Positions 1 through 8,734 of a stretch of 61,187 nucleotides of DNA are shown here, in pieces; position 1 is the stretch's first letter; the number at the start of each line of letters is the position of its first letter. Source of the stretch: Saprospiraceae bacterium. Lineage in GTDB: Bacteria > Bacteroidota > Bacteroidia > Chitinophagales > Saprospiraceae. The notes beneath the pieces were generated by a model. That model was given only the letters and a program-made list of their open reading frames with translations. It made no database searches and was not told the DNA's origin. The stretch spans positions 1 through 61,187 of the forward strand of contig JAKVCT010000005.1 of NCBI GenBank assembly GCA_022448995.1, given 5' to 3'. The position numbers and the translations under genes are program-made.

Positions 1-1297
1 TAGGATACTTAGGATAATGTGTTTGGTCAAAAGTATAGATACGTCCACCTTCTTTATCATCCTCAAACCCGTACATCATGTAATCTATCTTTTGTCCACT
101 ATCATCTAATTCAAGTACCAAAAAAAGCTGATTGTTTTTATGAACAAGCTCCATTTTCTCTTGAAAAATTTTGGACTGTCCTTTCATTACAATTCCTTCT
201 CCTTGCAAGGTCGTTTTATTTTTTATAGTCCAAACCTCATAAGAGATTCCTGTCATTTGAGTTTTATCCTTCCACTCCCCCAAAACCCAGTCAAACAGCT
301 GTAAGCCACTGTGTAAACGATTTCCACTAGTAGTAACTTTACTTTTTGTTTTACTACCAACACTCTGATTTCCTTGAGTACGCATTTGGATTCTTCTCCT
401 TGAAGTTGAGGTATTAGTAGCAATACTAGATACATCATCTGAAACCTTAGTAGTAGACTTAAGATTATTCTTTTCTTCTTCTAAGTTCTTTGCAACCTCT
501 TTGTCCTGAGCAAAAACAGAATTTTGAATAGAAGGTAGTTCTGCATAATTAAACCCATTACTATTGCTTGCTTGTCCATTAGAATACATGTATGTTGTAT
601 TGGTCATTGGTGCAAGTGTTCCCTGTACAGGAGCTATAGTTCTATCATCAACATTATCATCCTTTGGAGAAATCGTCTCATTAATACCATTATTATTGTT
701 ACCACCATAATCTCTAGATTTGGTCTCAGGTTCATAGGTAATCTCTACAATATCGTCCATTTCTAATAGATCTCCCTTAGGTTGATCCTCTTCTACATCA
801 ATAGCTGCAGTAATTTCTTCTACTTTTACACTATTGAAAGCAACCTTCTTAGTACTTCCTTTTGCTTGATTCACTTCCTCTGCCAATTGCTGTAACTGTT
901 GCTTATCTTCCTCGAGAAACTCCTGTTCTTTTTCTTCTTCAGTTAATGCTGCAATTGGTAAATCAGACTCAATAATCTCCACATCCATTGCTACATTTAG
1001 CGTCTTATTATCTGCAGTAGTATTATCTGTCCAGTTATTACTCTGAAAAAATGCCCAACTTCCAAGCATAATTGCAAAAATAGAAGCAGCAGCAACCATC
1101 CATCTGTTCTGACGACGAGAGGTAGGCATAGCCACTACATTAGTTGTATCAGGCTGAGCGGGACTAGTATCTTGATCAAGTGGCATTTCTTTATCCAGTC
1201 TCCGCTCCAGTCGATCCCAAAGATCGAGCCTAGGTTTGTGCTCTGCTGAATCAGCAGCATCCCTAAAAAGTTTGGAGATGTGATCGTCTCTACTCAT
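1..1297 (-). CDS. Membrane anti-sigma factor with C-terminal DUF6265-like domain (3' end cut by window edge)
   Basis: This is an open frame from an ATG at 1297 running off the window at base 1, at least 432 residues. Residues 1-60 are hydrophilic and contain LDLWDRLERRLD, a segment typical of the cytoplasmic part of Bacteroidota anti-sigma factors. One membrane helix lies at about 66-84. A long low-complexity, acidic, Asn/Thr-rich stretch follows (about 85-330). From about residue 333 (FDWVLGEWK, then YEVWTIKN and GEGIVMKG) the sequence resembles DUF6265, a small beta-rich domain usually found alone in exported Bacteroidota proteins. It lies downstream of the ECF sigma gene on the same strand, so it is inferred to hold that sigma factor at the inner membrane. 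The 463-nt gap to the sigma gene is long for a sigma/anti-sigma pair. The DUF6265 assignment is from recalled pattern only. Confidence 0.72.
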   Translation of the reverse strand, partial: MSRDDHISKLFRDAADSAEHKPRLDLWDRLERRLDKEMPLDQDTSPAQPDTTNVVAMPTSRRQNRWMVAAASIFAIMLGSWAFFQSNNWTDNTTADNKTLNVAMDVEIIESDLPIAALTEEEKEQEFLEEDKQQLQQLAEEVNQAKGSTKKVAFNSVKVEEITAAIDVEEDQPKGDLLEMDDIVEITYEPETKSRDYGGNNNNGINETISPKDDNVDDRTIAPVQGTLAPMTNTTYMYSNGQASNSNGFNYAELPSIQNSVFAQDKEVAKNLEEEKNNLKSTTKVSDDVSSIATNTSTSRRRIQMRTQGNQSVGSKTKSKVTTSGNRLHSGLQLFDWVLGEWKDKTQMTGISYEVWTIKNKTTLQGEGIVMKGQSKIFQEKMELVHKNNQLFLVLELDDSGQKIDYMMYGFEDDKEGGRIYTFDQTHYPKYP

Positions 1298-1760
1298 AAT
1301 AATTTATTCTATGGTTAATAATCATAAACATTCGCCTGTGTGTTGACAAATTTTATGGAATCAACTCAGTACTTTTCACTATATAATAACGTAAGTTATA
1401 TAACAAATAGATTAGTCGATTTCGTGTTCTTTAATGTTATTTGTAGAAGTTGTTTAAGAATTAGATTTAATGCAGAAATTTAGATGATTTTTAAACAACT
1501 TCGTATAATACGTTACGGAATAATCCTCTGTATTTGTTTATTGTTTCGACAAACATATAAAATTCTTCGCTAAGCATTACTCTTTTGTAAGAATATAATA
1601 AAGACCTTCCACAAACGGTTTTTTGAGATTCTATAGCATCCTCACAACGAATTGATAGTCAAAATGGATACTTTTCTCTTCAAGGTTAAACACAAAAATA
1701 ATTATGTCCACCTACTTACTTATAAATAACAATATTGTCAATTAGGTTTCTTTCTTAAGT
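1298..1760. other. 463-nt AT-rich gap between sigma and anti-sigma genes
   Basis: No convincing frame, RNA gene or strong hairpin was seen. On the minus strand the stretches at 1550-1557 and 1693-1700 fit the Bacteroidota -7 element TAnnTTTG, but neither has a TTTG element at the expected distance upstream, so they are not called as promoters. Confidence 0.4.
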
Positions 1761-2300
1761 TTACCGACTGCCCATCTTATATGCTTCCTCCACTAAGACT
1801 TTTAGTTTACGCTTAGCTAAAATCAACTGAGATTTAGATGTATTGATACTAATACCTAACATCTCTGCAATTTCTCGATGCTTATACCCCTCTATCACAT
1901 ACAAACTAAATACTGTTCTATAACCTGTGGGTAGTTTCTCCAACAAGTTTAGAATATCTTGCGCAGCTAATTGATCTTCTACGTTAACCGTAGTTGCACG
2001 AACAGGCATTTCAGTAATATCTGCGTGTTCACTAAAGCGGTACTTTTTGCGTATAAACATCAAAGCCTCATTAATAATGATTCGTCTAATCCAACCCTCA
2101 AAGCTTCCTTTTCCGCTATACATATCCATTTTTTTGAATACTTTGCAAAAGCCTTCTATCATCACCTCCTCTGCATTTTCGGTACTCTTTACGTAACGTC
2201 TGCAAACAGCAAACATCTTTCCTGAGTACTTCTCGTAGAGGACCCGTTGGGCTCGCCGATCATTGCGCTGACACTTCTCTATTAGTTCTATCTCTGTCAA
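1761..2300 (-). CDS. ECF-type RNA polymerase sigma factor, TTG start
   Basis: This 179-residue protein has the two-domain layout of an ECF sigma-70 factor. Region 2 (about 10-90) includes CRRYVKSTENAEEVMIEGF and the DNA-melting segment GWIRRIIINEAL. Region 4 (about 118-170) includes LPTGYRTVFSLYVIEGYKHREIAEMLGIS, a helix-turn-helix for -35 recognition. It would direct RNA polymerase to a small regulon, released from the anti-sigma factor encoded next on the strand. The start is TTG at 2298-2300: there is no in-frame ATG upstream before a TAA, and the next Met lies inside region 2, which would delete conserved helices. The regulon cannot be inferred from the window. Confidence 0.88.
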   Translation of the reverse strand: MTEIELIEKCQRNDRRAQRVLYEKYSGKMFAVCRRYVKSTENAEEVMIEGFCKVFKKMDMYSGKGSFEGWIRRIIINEALMFIRKKYRFSEHADITEMPVRATTVNVEDQLAAQDILNLLEKLPTGYRTVFSLYVIEGYKHREIAEMLGISINTSKSQLILAKRKLKVLVEEAYKMGSR

Positions 2301-2419
2301 GTGGTGGTATTATTTTATTCTGATGCGTATTTTTTCTATTTTGGTGTAGAATAATCCAAACATTATCTAAAAATACAAAAACAACTTAAAAAAGTATAAT
2401 ACTCAAGATTCTCCTTAGC

Positions 2420-4048
2420 TTAGTAAAGAAGATCTTCATTTGTTATTGCTTGCAACTCAATGATTAGATCAAATAAAGAACTTAAACTATTTTTGTTCTT
2501 ATCATTTAAATAAAGATTCATTACCCAACGTGTTCCATCCATATACTGAACAATTTGCTCAATACTGTTAACCTCAGAAATATTAGAAATAGCCTGAGGA
2601 TTTATATCTAAATAAGCTAGAGATAATCCTGTTATTTCCATTTCCTCATCAATAGTTTTGGTACGATCTAAATGCAATCCAAATAGACTTCTTTGGAGTT
2701 GATCAGCATTCTTCAATTTGATTTGGTCTGCCTCTGCAAAACCACCATCTGCAATCTGTAATAAGGTAGTTTGGTGATCTCCTGCTGCTATCCAAAACAC
2801 ATTATCCTTGATAGTTGCTTGCAAAGGTAAATTCAGTAGTTCAGATTCATAATTAATCAAAGGTCCATCCATATTGATCTGCATACCAGCCTTCTTCTGC
2901 ATGATATCATCAAAACGGTCTACAATTGCCTTGTTCTTGATCTGAACACCAATAATAGGGTCAAACCCCATATCATCTGTTAGATAAATACTAGCGACTA
3001 ATCCTCCTTTCAATCCTTCTATCACATCATTATAACTAACACCATAAGACTTCAAGAAACTATCCACAAATTCTCTTGCGTTCCGTTTTTTGACAATTGC
3101 ATCAATTTTGCTAAGGTCGATATTCGTAGAGAATAGAAGTCCTAGTTGTCCATCAGGTAGATTCTTATTAAACTCAAAGGCTTCTGCTGCCTGCCAAGGA
3201 CTACGCAGTTCCTTTTTCAAAAAGTCATTCAATTCAACATTCATATCCCAAACAGCTTGACCCTTCTCAAAATTTACAGTTAAATAGATTCTACTTCCTT
3301 CTAATTCTTCTGGTTCTACACCAACTACTCCAACAAGTATACCTTTTATAAAAGCACTTTGTTTCTTATCTGCAAAGAAATCTTTGATCAAAGGATCAAA
3401 AGAAACCCAAATTGCCACATCATTCTGATTAGCTTTTGCAAATTCTCCAAAAGTCGTTTCAGCAGCCAAAAGACGTTGTTCCTCTTCTTTGGGCGTAGCT
3501 AGAAAGGATTTCATTTCCTCTACTCCTTTCATGATATCAATATCACCATGGGCTAAAGCCACAAAATTATCATTATATCCAAGTACAAAATTCCCTATTC
3601 TACCGAAATATACTCCATTTTCGTTCTTTAGCTCCAAGCCTGAAACAGCTTCAAGCGCCTTGGATAACTTGGCTTTATCTGCCAGAGGACTTGCAACAAC
3701 CCCTAAATGGCGTGGTGCCAATACCCCTTTGACCAAACTATAGGCGTAATGCTTACCTGTTAGCTTAATTCCTGCTGCTTCAAGATCTTGTACTAAGGTG
3801 GATAAGTTTTCTGTTTCTTCAAATATGTCTTTAAGGAATGTCTGAAATTCAGGCTGTGCCTTACGTTCTTGGTAGCCAGACTTTGTTACCAATTTATTCA
3901 TATCCATAATCACTACATTACTTGCATAAGCAGGCAAATGCTCAATAATTATATCCCCAGAATCTTTTTTATTCCCTCCACAGGAAACAATACTGGTCAA
4001 TAAAATAAAAAGAAGAAAGAGGGTTAGGGATGAATAGATTTTTGACAT
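2420..4048 (-). CDS. DUF4836 family exported lipoprotein
   Basis: A protein of about 542 residues with a lipoprotein signal peptide: a short basic start, a hydrophobic stretch LTLFLLFILLTSIVS and the lipobox Cys in VSCGG. I chose the second Met (4048) because it gives a normal-length signal peptide; the frame is open to another Met at 4075. The mature part begins with LPAYASNVVIMDMNKLVTKSGY, which fits the DUF4836 family of large exported Bacteroidota proteins of unknown function. It has no obvious catalytic motif. It lies upstream of the sigma gene on the same strand with a 119-nt gap, so co-transcription is possible but not shown. Confidence 0.75.
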   Translation of the reverse strand: MSKIYSSLTLFLLFILLTSIVSCGGNKKDSGDIIIEHLPAYASNVVIMDMNKLVTKSGYQERKAQPEFQTFLKDIFEETENLSTLVQDLEAAGIKLTGKHYAYSLVKGVLAPRHLGVVASPLADKAKLSKALEAVSGLELKNENGVYFGRIGNFVLGYNDNFVALAHGDIDIMKGVEEMKSFLATPKEEEQRLLAAETTFGEFAKANQNDVAIWVSFDPLIKDFFADKKQSAFIKGILVGVVGVEPEELEGSRIYLTVNFEKGQAVWDMNVELNDFLKKELRSPWQAAEAFEFNKNLPDGQLGLLFSTNIDLSKIDAIVKKRNAREFVDSFLKSYGVSYNDVIEGLKGGLVASIYLTDDMGFDPIIGVQIKNKAIVDRFDDIMQKKAGMQINMDGPLINYESELLNLPLQATIKDNVFWIAAGDHQTTLLQIADGGFAEADQIKLKNADQLQRSLFGLHLDRTKTIDEEMEITGLSLAYLDINPQAISNISEVNSIEQIVQYMDGTRWVMNLYLNDKNKNSLSSLFDLIIELQAITNEDLLY

Positions 4049-4254
4049 AAGTTTATATTTTTCTTTGAAGATCATTAATAATAATAGTCCATAAAGGTTT
4101 AGTTGTACTGAGTACTTCCTAGTTCGTTTTACTGAGCCTTTTTTAGGGTTTGTAAAAAGTATACAAAATCACAGACAATTATCAAAATAGAAGAAAACAA
4201 TAAGGACATTGGATATCTTTCACAAAAATAATTCTATATCTTTATAATTGATTA

Positions 4255-4320
4255 GAGTTCGTAGACTTTTTTGATTTTTTCTCTAAAATCAAAAAATAGC
4301 TTTTAGCTTTACTAAGCATT
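4255..4320 (+). repeat. Dispersed intergenic repeat, copy F
   Basis: The sequence begins AGTTCGTAGA, continues with a perfect 12-bp T-rich/A-rich inverted repeat (4267-4278 with 4285-4296) and then CTTTTAGCTTTACTAAGCA. The order of blocks matches copy C at 35593. It lies in the 379-nt gap between the divergent DUF4836 and WG-repeat genes. Nothing else was seen in that gap apart from a short 6-bp hairpin at 4327-4342. Confidence 0.55.
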
Positions 4321-4454
4321 TTAAATGACACTAATAAGTGTCTTTTATCACTGATTCTAAATCAGATATTCTTGCAGTACTAAAGTAATAAAAAGTACTA
4401 ACTGTCAATCAGTTAAAACTAAAAAACAACAATCTTAATAAAAACTGACGACTT

Positions 4455-5468
4455 ATGCGTTTGACACATCTAATGATCCTAAATATAATACTCTATTATC
4501 TCTGTGCCTGTGATTCAGGTTCTAATACAGTTATTGATAACACTCAAAATCCACAAGAAGAGCAAGCTGAAGAAAGGTGCTACAAATTTGGGATAGATGG
4601 ATTGGATGAATCTTTTACTCTATTCATCAGAAAAAAGGAGATAACAGGTTCTGGCAAACGTTTTATACATGAGACTTCAAAGTCTTATAAACTTAATATA
4701 AAGGGTAGTTTTGAAAATGAAAACACCATCAAAGTCAATATCACTGCAGTCTATAAACGTGATGAAGGGGAACAATTATCTCATAGTGAAACATGGACAC
4801 TAGCAGGTAATAAACTGTATATAAAAAATAGAACACTGTCTGGATTCAAGGGAGATTTTGAGGTTTTCCAAATCAACTGCAAAGGTTCTACACAAAAAGA
4901 TCCTAAGTTATATGATTATATTGATGGTTTTTACAATGGTTTTGCAGTGGTGCAACGAGATACTAATTTGGGACTCATTAATATACAAGAGGAAGAAAAG
5001 TTCATGTTGCCCTCACGCTTTGCAGGTTTAGAAATAGTAAACGAAAACAGTATTGTATACTATGATTCAGAGGCAATGCGCTATGGTATGTTAGACACAA
5101 ATGGGACTATTTTGTTGCAACCTATCTATGCAAGATTACACTGTTTTAATGAGGGTTTAGCTGCTTTTCTGAGTAAAGAAGGTAAATGGGGATTTATAGA
5201 TCGGTCTGGGAAGGTGGTCATCGAACCACAATTTACAAGTATGGCTATCAATGATAAGATTCCAAGTTTACATCCGTTTAATGATGGTCTGGCAGCCGTA
5301 GGAACAGATAAAGGCTGGGGATATATCAATACGGAAGGAGATGTAGTCATTCCTTTTGATCTTGTTTATGCAGGACCATTCAAAAATGGAGAAGCACGAG
5401 TAAATAGTGCTGAAAAAGGATGGTTTTATATTGATACCTCTGGCAAATGTATAGAGGATTGTGAATAA
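4455..5468 (+). CDS. WG-repeat exported lipoprotein
   Basis: A 337-residue protein with a short lipoprotein signal: the lipobox Cys is in YLCACDS near residue 20. The C-terminal half carries WG repeats of the KLWG family, a beta-sheet repeat unit: KWGFIDRSGKVVIEPQF, GWGYINTEGDVVIPF and a last degenerate unit GWFYIDTSGK, with weaker units before them. Such proteins are usually surface or periplasmic with unknown binding roles. The gene stands alone, divergent from DUF4836 and convergent with the DUF6089 gene. No catalytic residues were recognised. Confidence 0.82.
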   Translation: MRLTHLMILNIILYYLCACDSGSNTVIDNTQNPQEEQAEERCYKFGIDGLDESFTLFIRKKEITGSGKRFIHETSKSYKLNIKGSFENENTIKVNITAVYKRDEGEQLSHSETWTLAGNKLYIKNRTLSGFKGDFEVFQINCKGSTQKDPKLYDYIDGFYNGFAVVQRDTNLGLINIQEEEKFMLPSRFAGLEIVNENSIVYYDSEAMRYGMLDTNGTILLQPIYARLHCFNEGLAAFLSKEGKWGFIDRSGKVVIEPQFTSMAINDKIPSLHPFNDGLAAVGTDKGWGYINTEGDVVIPFDLVYAGPFKNGEARVNSAEKGWFYIDTSGKCIEDCE

Positions 5469-5528
5469 CTAGGGAGGTTCAGTATTAACACAAATTACTC
5501 ATAATCCGCAAAATGTAGCGTTTACAAT

Positions 5529-5574
5529 AAAAAAATCACCCCGCTTTTGACTATAAATTACAAAAGCGGGGTGA
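5529..5574 (-). terminator. Intrinsic terminator of the DUF6089 gene
   Basis: Perfect 14-bp stem (5536-5549 with 5561-5574), 11-nt loop. On the minus strand it is followed by a run of seven T (5529-5535). No T-run follows on the plus strand, so it serves the minus-strand gene that ends at 5765, about 190 nt upstream. Confidence 0.85.
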
Positions 5575-5764
5575 CCACGAGATGCTCTGTGAAGCAAATT
5601 TCTATATTGATCTCCAATAGTCTAAAAAAGGCAATTGGTTTTTTATTTTAGTATTGAATAGTTCGATAACTCTTCAATTTCATCATCTTACTGTTGAGAT
5701 TGATGAGTTCCAACAAATGAATTATAGATTGGAAGCGATAAAATAAAGGTTCTTAGCTCTCAGT

Positions 5765-6721
5765 TTACCAAACTGGACAACCATAACGACGTCCACTTCC
5801 TACTGATCTAGGATCAATATGATAACTAAAACGAACATTAATGGTATAATAAGAATCATTATCTTTTGGATCTCCTCTTTGCTCATTTGGTGCAGTTACA
5901 TAACCATGTACTTCTCCTGGATCAAGTTCTACAGAACGACGAGCTAAGTCGATAGCTATTTGTGCTCGATCTTCTGGGAAATTATCCAAAAAAACTTGAG
6001 GATCCACATAATCGGTAGATACATCATCAATGTAATCGGTAAAGGTAATACGATGATTTACCTCTAAGGAAATAGACCAAGTATCGTTGTATGTCCATTT
6101 TATACCTAGACCTAAAGGAATATTCATTTGTGTTAGAGAATAAGGTGCACGTCCATCAATAAAACCTTGTCCTTCTGTACGCAATGGATGTAGGTCAGTC
6201 CAGACTCCATTGTATAAAGCTTGTGGTCTGAAATTAAAAACCCCAATCCCTATAAACCCATATGGAGACAATACACTGTATCCAGAATATCCACCTCCTA
6301 ACTCAAAGTTATAAGGAATAACCTCTGCAGCTACTGCAGCCTCAAATATATTCGATCGAAAACTTAGGTTTCTGTAATAACGGAACCAAGCCCCATCACT
6401 ACCTTTTGTCTCTGGAGAGAATCCTGTTCCTGCGTCTGCATCATTTCCAGAAACCTGTAAGAAACTTAGATCAACTCTTGCAGCAAAATGGGCTCCTACA
6501 TTGTATCTTCCATATATACCAACCGTTGGACGTATCTGCCCAAAATCAGTATCTCTAAGAAATGGACGACCAATTCCTTTTTGTCCACCTAAATCCCCTA
6601 GAAACTGAGAAGTTCCCACTTGCAGACCTATCTCTAAGGGGTACATTGGTTGATAACCAGCCTGGCTAAACCCTAAAGTAGCACTAAAACATAAGCATAA
6701 AATAATAAACGTTCTTTGCAT
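5765..6721 (-). CDS. DUF6089-like outer-membrane beta-barrel protein
   Basis: A 318-residue protein with a clear signal peptide (MQRTFIILCLCFSATLGFSQ, cleavage near residue 20). The segment LEIGLQVGTSQFLGDLGG just after it is typical of the DUF6089 family, a small outer-membrane beta-barrel group in Bacteroidota. The rest alternates short aromatic-rich strands with polar loops, ending near VRFSYHIDP and RYGCPVW. DUF6089 proteins are often near gliding or envelope genes, but their function is not established. It is transcribed alone, with its own terminator at 5529-5574. Confidence 0.72.
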   Translation of the reverse strand: MQRTFIILCLCFSATLGFSQAGYQPMYPLEIGLQVGTSQFLGDLGGQKGIGRPFLRDTDFGQIRPTVGIYGRYNVGAHFAARVDLSFLQVSGNDADAGTGFSPETKGSDGAWFRYYRNLSFRSNIFEAAVAAEVIPYNFELGGGYSGYSVLSPYGFIGIGVFNFRPQALYNGVWTDLHPLRTEGQGFIDGRAPYSLTQMNIPLGLGIKWTYNDTWSISLEVNHRITFTDYIDDVSTDYVDPQVFLDNFPEDRAQIAIDLARRSVELDPGEVHGYVTAPNEQRGDPKDNDSYYTINVRFSYHIDPRSVGSGRRYGCPVW

Positions 6722-7349
6722 CTTGTAATCCTGATATGATAGTTATAAAAATAGGTTACTAGAGATTGCCCAAACCACTGATCGTGATTCATTGTAATAA
6801 TTAAAACTATCCTAGTTCACCTAGTAACGCATAATATAATTATAATAGTATTTAAGAACCTCTTTTTTTTGTTAATAGTATGTGACTTTTTTTGCTTTTC
6901 AGCAAAAAGTAAAAAAGCTTTATTTTTTACTAATTGATTATCAATATTTCACAAAAGCCCCCCTTCAATAACCCAAGCATTTATATACTGACTATCAATT
7001 AATTACAAAACATTCACGGACTACATTCCAATATGTTCTTAAGTTTTTTGGGGGCTGTTCTCTAAAGTAGTTTTTCCTCAACTTTCTCTAATGCAAAATG
7101 TCCACCGCTTAATTTGGTGAACACTTCTTGTTGTATCTAAATTATATTGATGTTCTTATCACCTTAAAATAGATTTTTTTGATTACTAGAATCAAATTAA
7201 AAATACAGAATTTCTTAGCTTTTTCTCTTTATGAAGTTGTTTTTTGAGTGATCTTTACTCCACTAAAATAGTAACTTTTCTCTAAAAGAAAAGTATTTAA
7301 GATTAAATTTCTCATCATATTTTCTAAAGCAACTGAATATAAACCACTT
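6722..7349. other. 628-nt divergent intergenic region
   Basis: The gap separates the divergent DUF6089 and HTTM genes. It is very AT-rich. The only structure seen is a diverged copy of the dispersed repeat at 6871-7009. No frame or RNA gene was recognised and no promoter matched the Bacteroidota consensus closely. Confidence 0.4.
6871..7009 (+). repeat. Dispersed intergenic repeat, diverged copy E
   Basis: It has a T-rich/A-rich hairpin (GACTTTTTTTGCTTTT against AAAAAGTAAAAAAGC), then TTGATTATCAATATTTCACAAAA and, about 45 nt on, CTATCAATTAATTACAAAA. The same blocks in the same order occur in copies A, C and D. The core AGCTCCGCTGAGCAC block is missing. Confidence 0.4.
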
Positions 7350-8693
7350 ATGTCCTCTTTCCTAAAAAAGTATACGAAGATAGAATCTCTAGTTCTATTC
7401 CGAATTTGTTTCGGACTAATACTTTTATTATTAACCGTTCGTACACTAGTATATGGTTGGGTAGATAAATTTTATATACAGCCAAAATTCTTATTTAAGT
7501 TTTATCCTTTTGTTCAAGTAGAACCTATGGATAGTTTAGGTATGTATCTACTCTTTATTGCATTGGTTATAGCAGCTATATGTATTACGATAGGATTATT
7601 TTACACCTGGGCTGTTACTTTTTTCTTGTTTGGTTTTGTATATACTGAATTTTTGGACGTTACCCATTATCTAAATCATTATTACCTAGTCAGTCTCCTC
7701 CTTTTTTTAGCCCTTTTTTTACCTGCCAACCGAGCTTATGCTGTAGACGTTTGGCGCAATCCTAAACTCAAGGCTGACTTAGTCCCTAAGTGGACTGTGG
7801 ATATTATCAAACTACAACTCGCTATTGTGTATATCTATGCAGGAATAGCCAAGCTACATGCTGACTGGCTATTGAATGCACAACCTATGCAAATTTGGCT
7901 AAATCAACGTACAGACTTCCCTATTTTAGGTGTATGGTTTGGAGAAGCTTGGGTAGCCTACTTCTTTAGTTGGTTTGGAATGATCTATGACTTGAGCATT
8001 GTATTTTTTCTGATGTGGAAACCTACTCGTTTTTTTGCTTATCTAACCGTTATCCTATTTCATCTCCTCACTGCCCTACTTTTTAATATTGGAATTTTCC
8101 CTTATTTAATGATTCTTTCTACACTAATATTTTTATCAAATAAAGTGCATACCAAAATAATTAGTATATTTGCCACTGTCTCTAATTTTACTTTGTCTAA
8201 ATTAAAACAACAGAAGATAATCTTTGAGTTTCAAGATTTTAAATTAAAGACAACTCGTTGGATTTTAGTTCTTTTTTTCGGAATACAATTCTTGTTTCCA
8301 TTAAGACACTATTTGTATCCAGGCGATGTTCATTGGACAGAAGAAGGTTTTCGTTTCTCATGGAAAGTTATGATCATAGACAAAAAAGGAACAATCCAAT
8401 TTCGTGTAGTAGATCCTGTTAATAAACAAGAAAGCTGGGTTAACCACTTGGACTATCTGAGCGAAAAACAGGCATTCATGATGAGTACTCAAGCTGACTT
8501 AATCATTCAGTTTGCTCATTTTTTGGGAGAAGAATATCGTACTCAACATGGATATCAAGAGGTACAGGTTTTTGTAGATTCCTATGTTTCGCTGAATGGT
8601 AGAATTAGCCAACGTTTTATAGATCCTGATATAGATCTCATGAAAGAACAATGGAATCTATTGCCTAAAGAATGGATAGTACCTTTTGAATAA
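7350..8693 (+). CDS. HTTM / vitamin K-dependent gamma-carboxylase-like membrane protein
   Basis: A 447-residue protein with several membrane helices in the first 270 residues and a soluble C-terminal part. It matches the bacterial HTTM family related to vitamin K-dependent gamma-glutamyl carboxylase. Conserved features include LNHYYL (His110) and AGIAKLHADW (Lys168), which correspond to the His and catalytic-base Lys segments of the animal enzyme, and after the last helix LRHYLYPGDVHWTEEGFRFSW, a motif I associate with full-length bacterial homologues. The substrate of bacterial members is unknown. A TonB receptor gene starts 41 nt downstream on the same strand, so the two are probably co-transcribed. 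A role in modifying a peptide or in metal uptake would be inference. Confidence 0.82.
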   Translation: MSSFLKKYTKIESLVLFRICFGLILLLLTVRTLVYGWVDKFYIQPKFLFKFYPFVQVEPMDSLGMYLLFIALVIAAICITIGLFYTWAVTFFLFGFVYTEFLDVTHYLNHYYLVSLLLFLALFLPANRAYAVDVWRNPKLKADLVPKWTVDIIKLQLAIVYIYAGIAKLHADWLLNAQPMQIWLNQRTDFPILGVWFGEAWVAYFFSWFGMIYDLSIVFFLMWKPTRFFAYLTVILFHLLTALLFNIGIFPYLMILSTLIFLSNKVHTKIISIFATVSNFTLSKLKQQKIIFEFQDFKLKTTRWILVLFFGIQFLFPLRHYLYPGDVHWTEEGFRFSWKVMIIDKKGTIQFRVVDPVNKQESWVNHLDYLSEKQAFMMSTQADLIIQFAHFLGEEYRTQHGYQEVQVFVDSYVSLNGRISQRFIDPDIDLMKEQWNLLPKEWIVPFE

Positions 8694-8734
8694 TTAAATG
8701 AGCTTTGTTAGCTTATTAAGTCTTAGATATAATT

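Noticed and set aside
1550..1557. Promoter for the anti-sigma gene
   Set aside because: It matches TAnnTTTG but has no TTTG element about 19 nt upstream; such 8-mers are frequent in AT-rich DNA.
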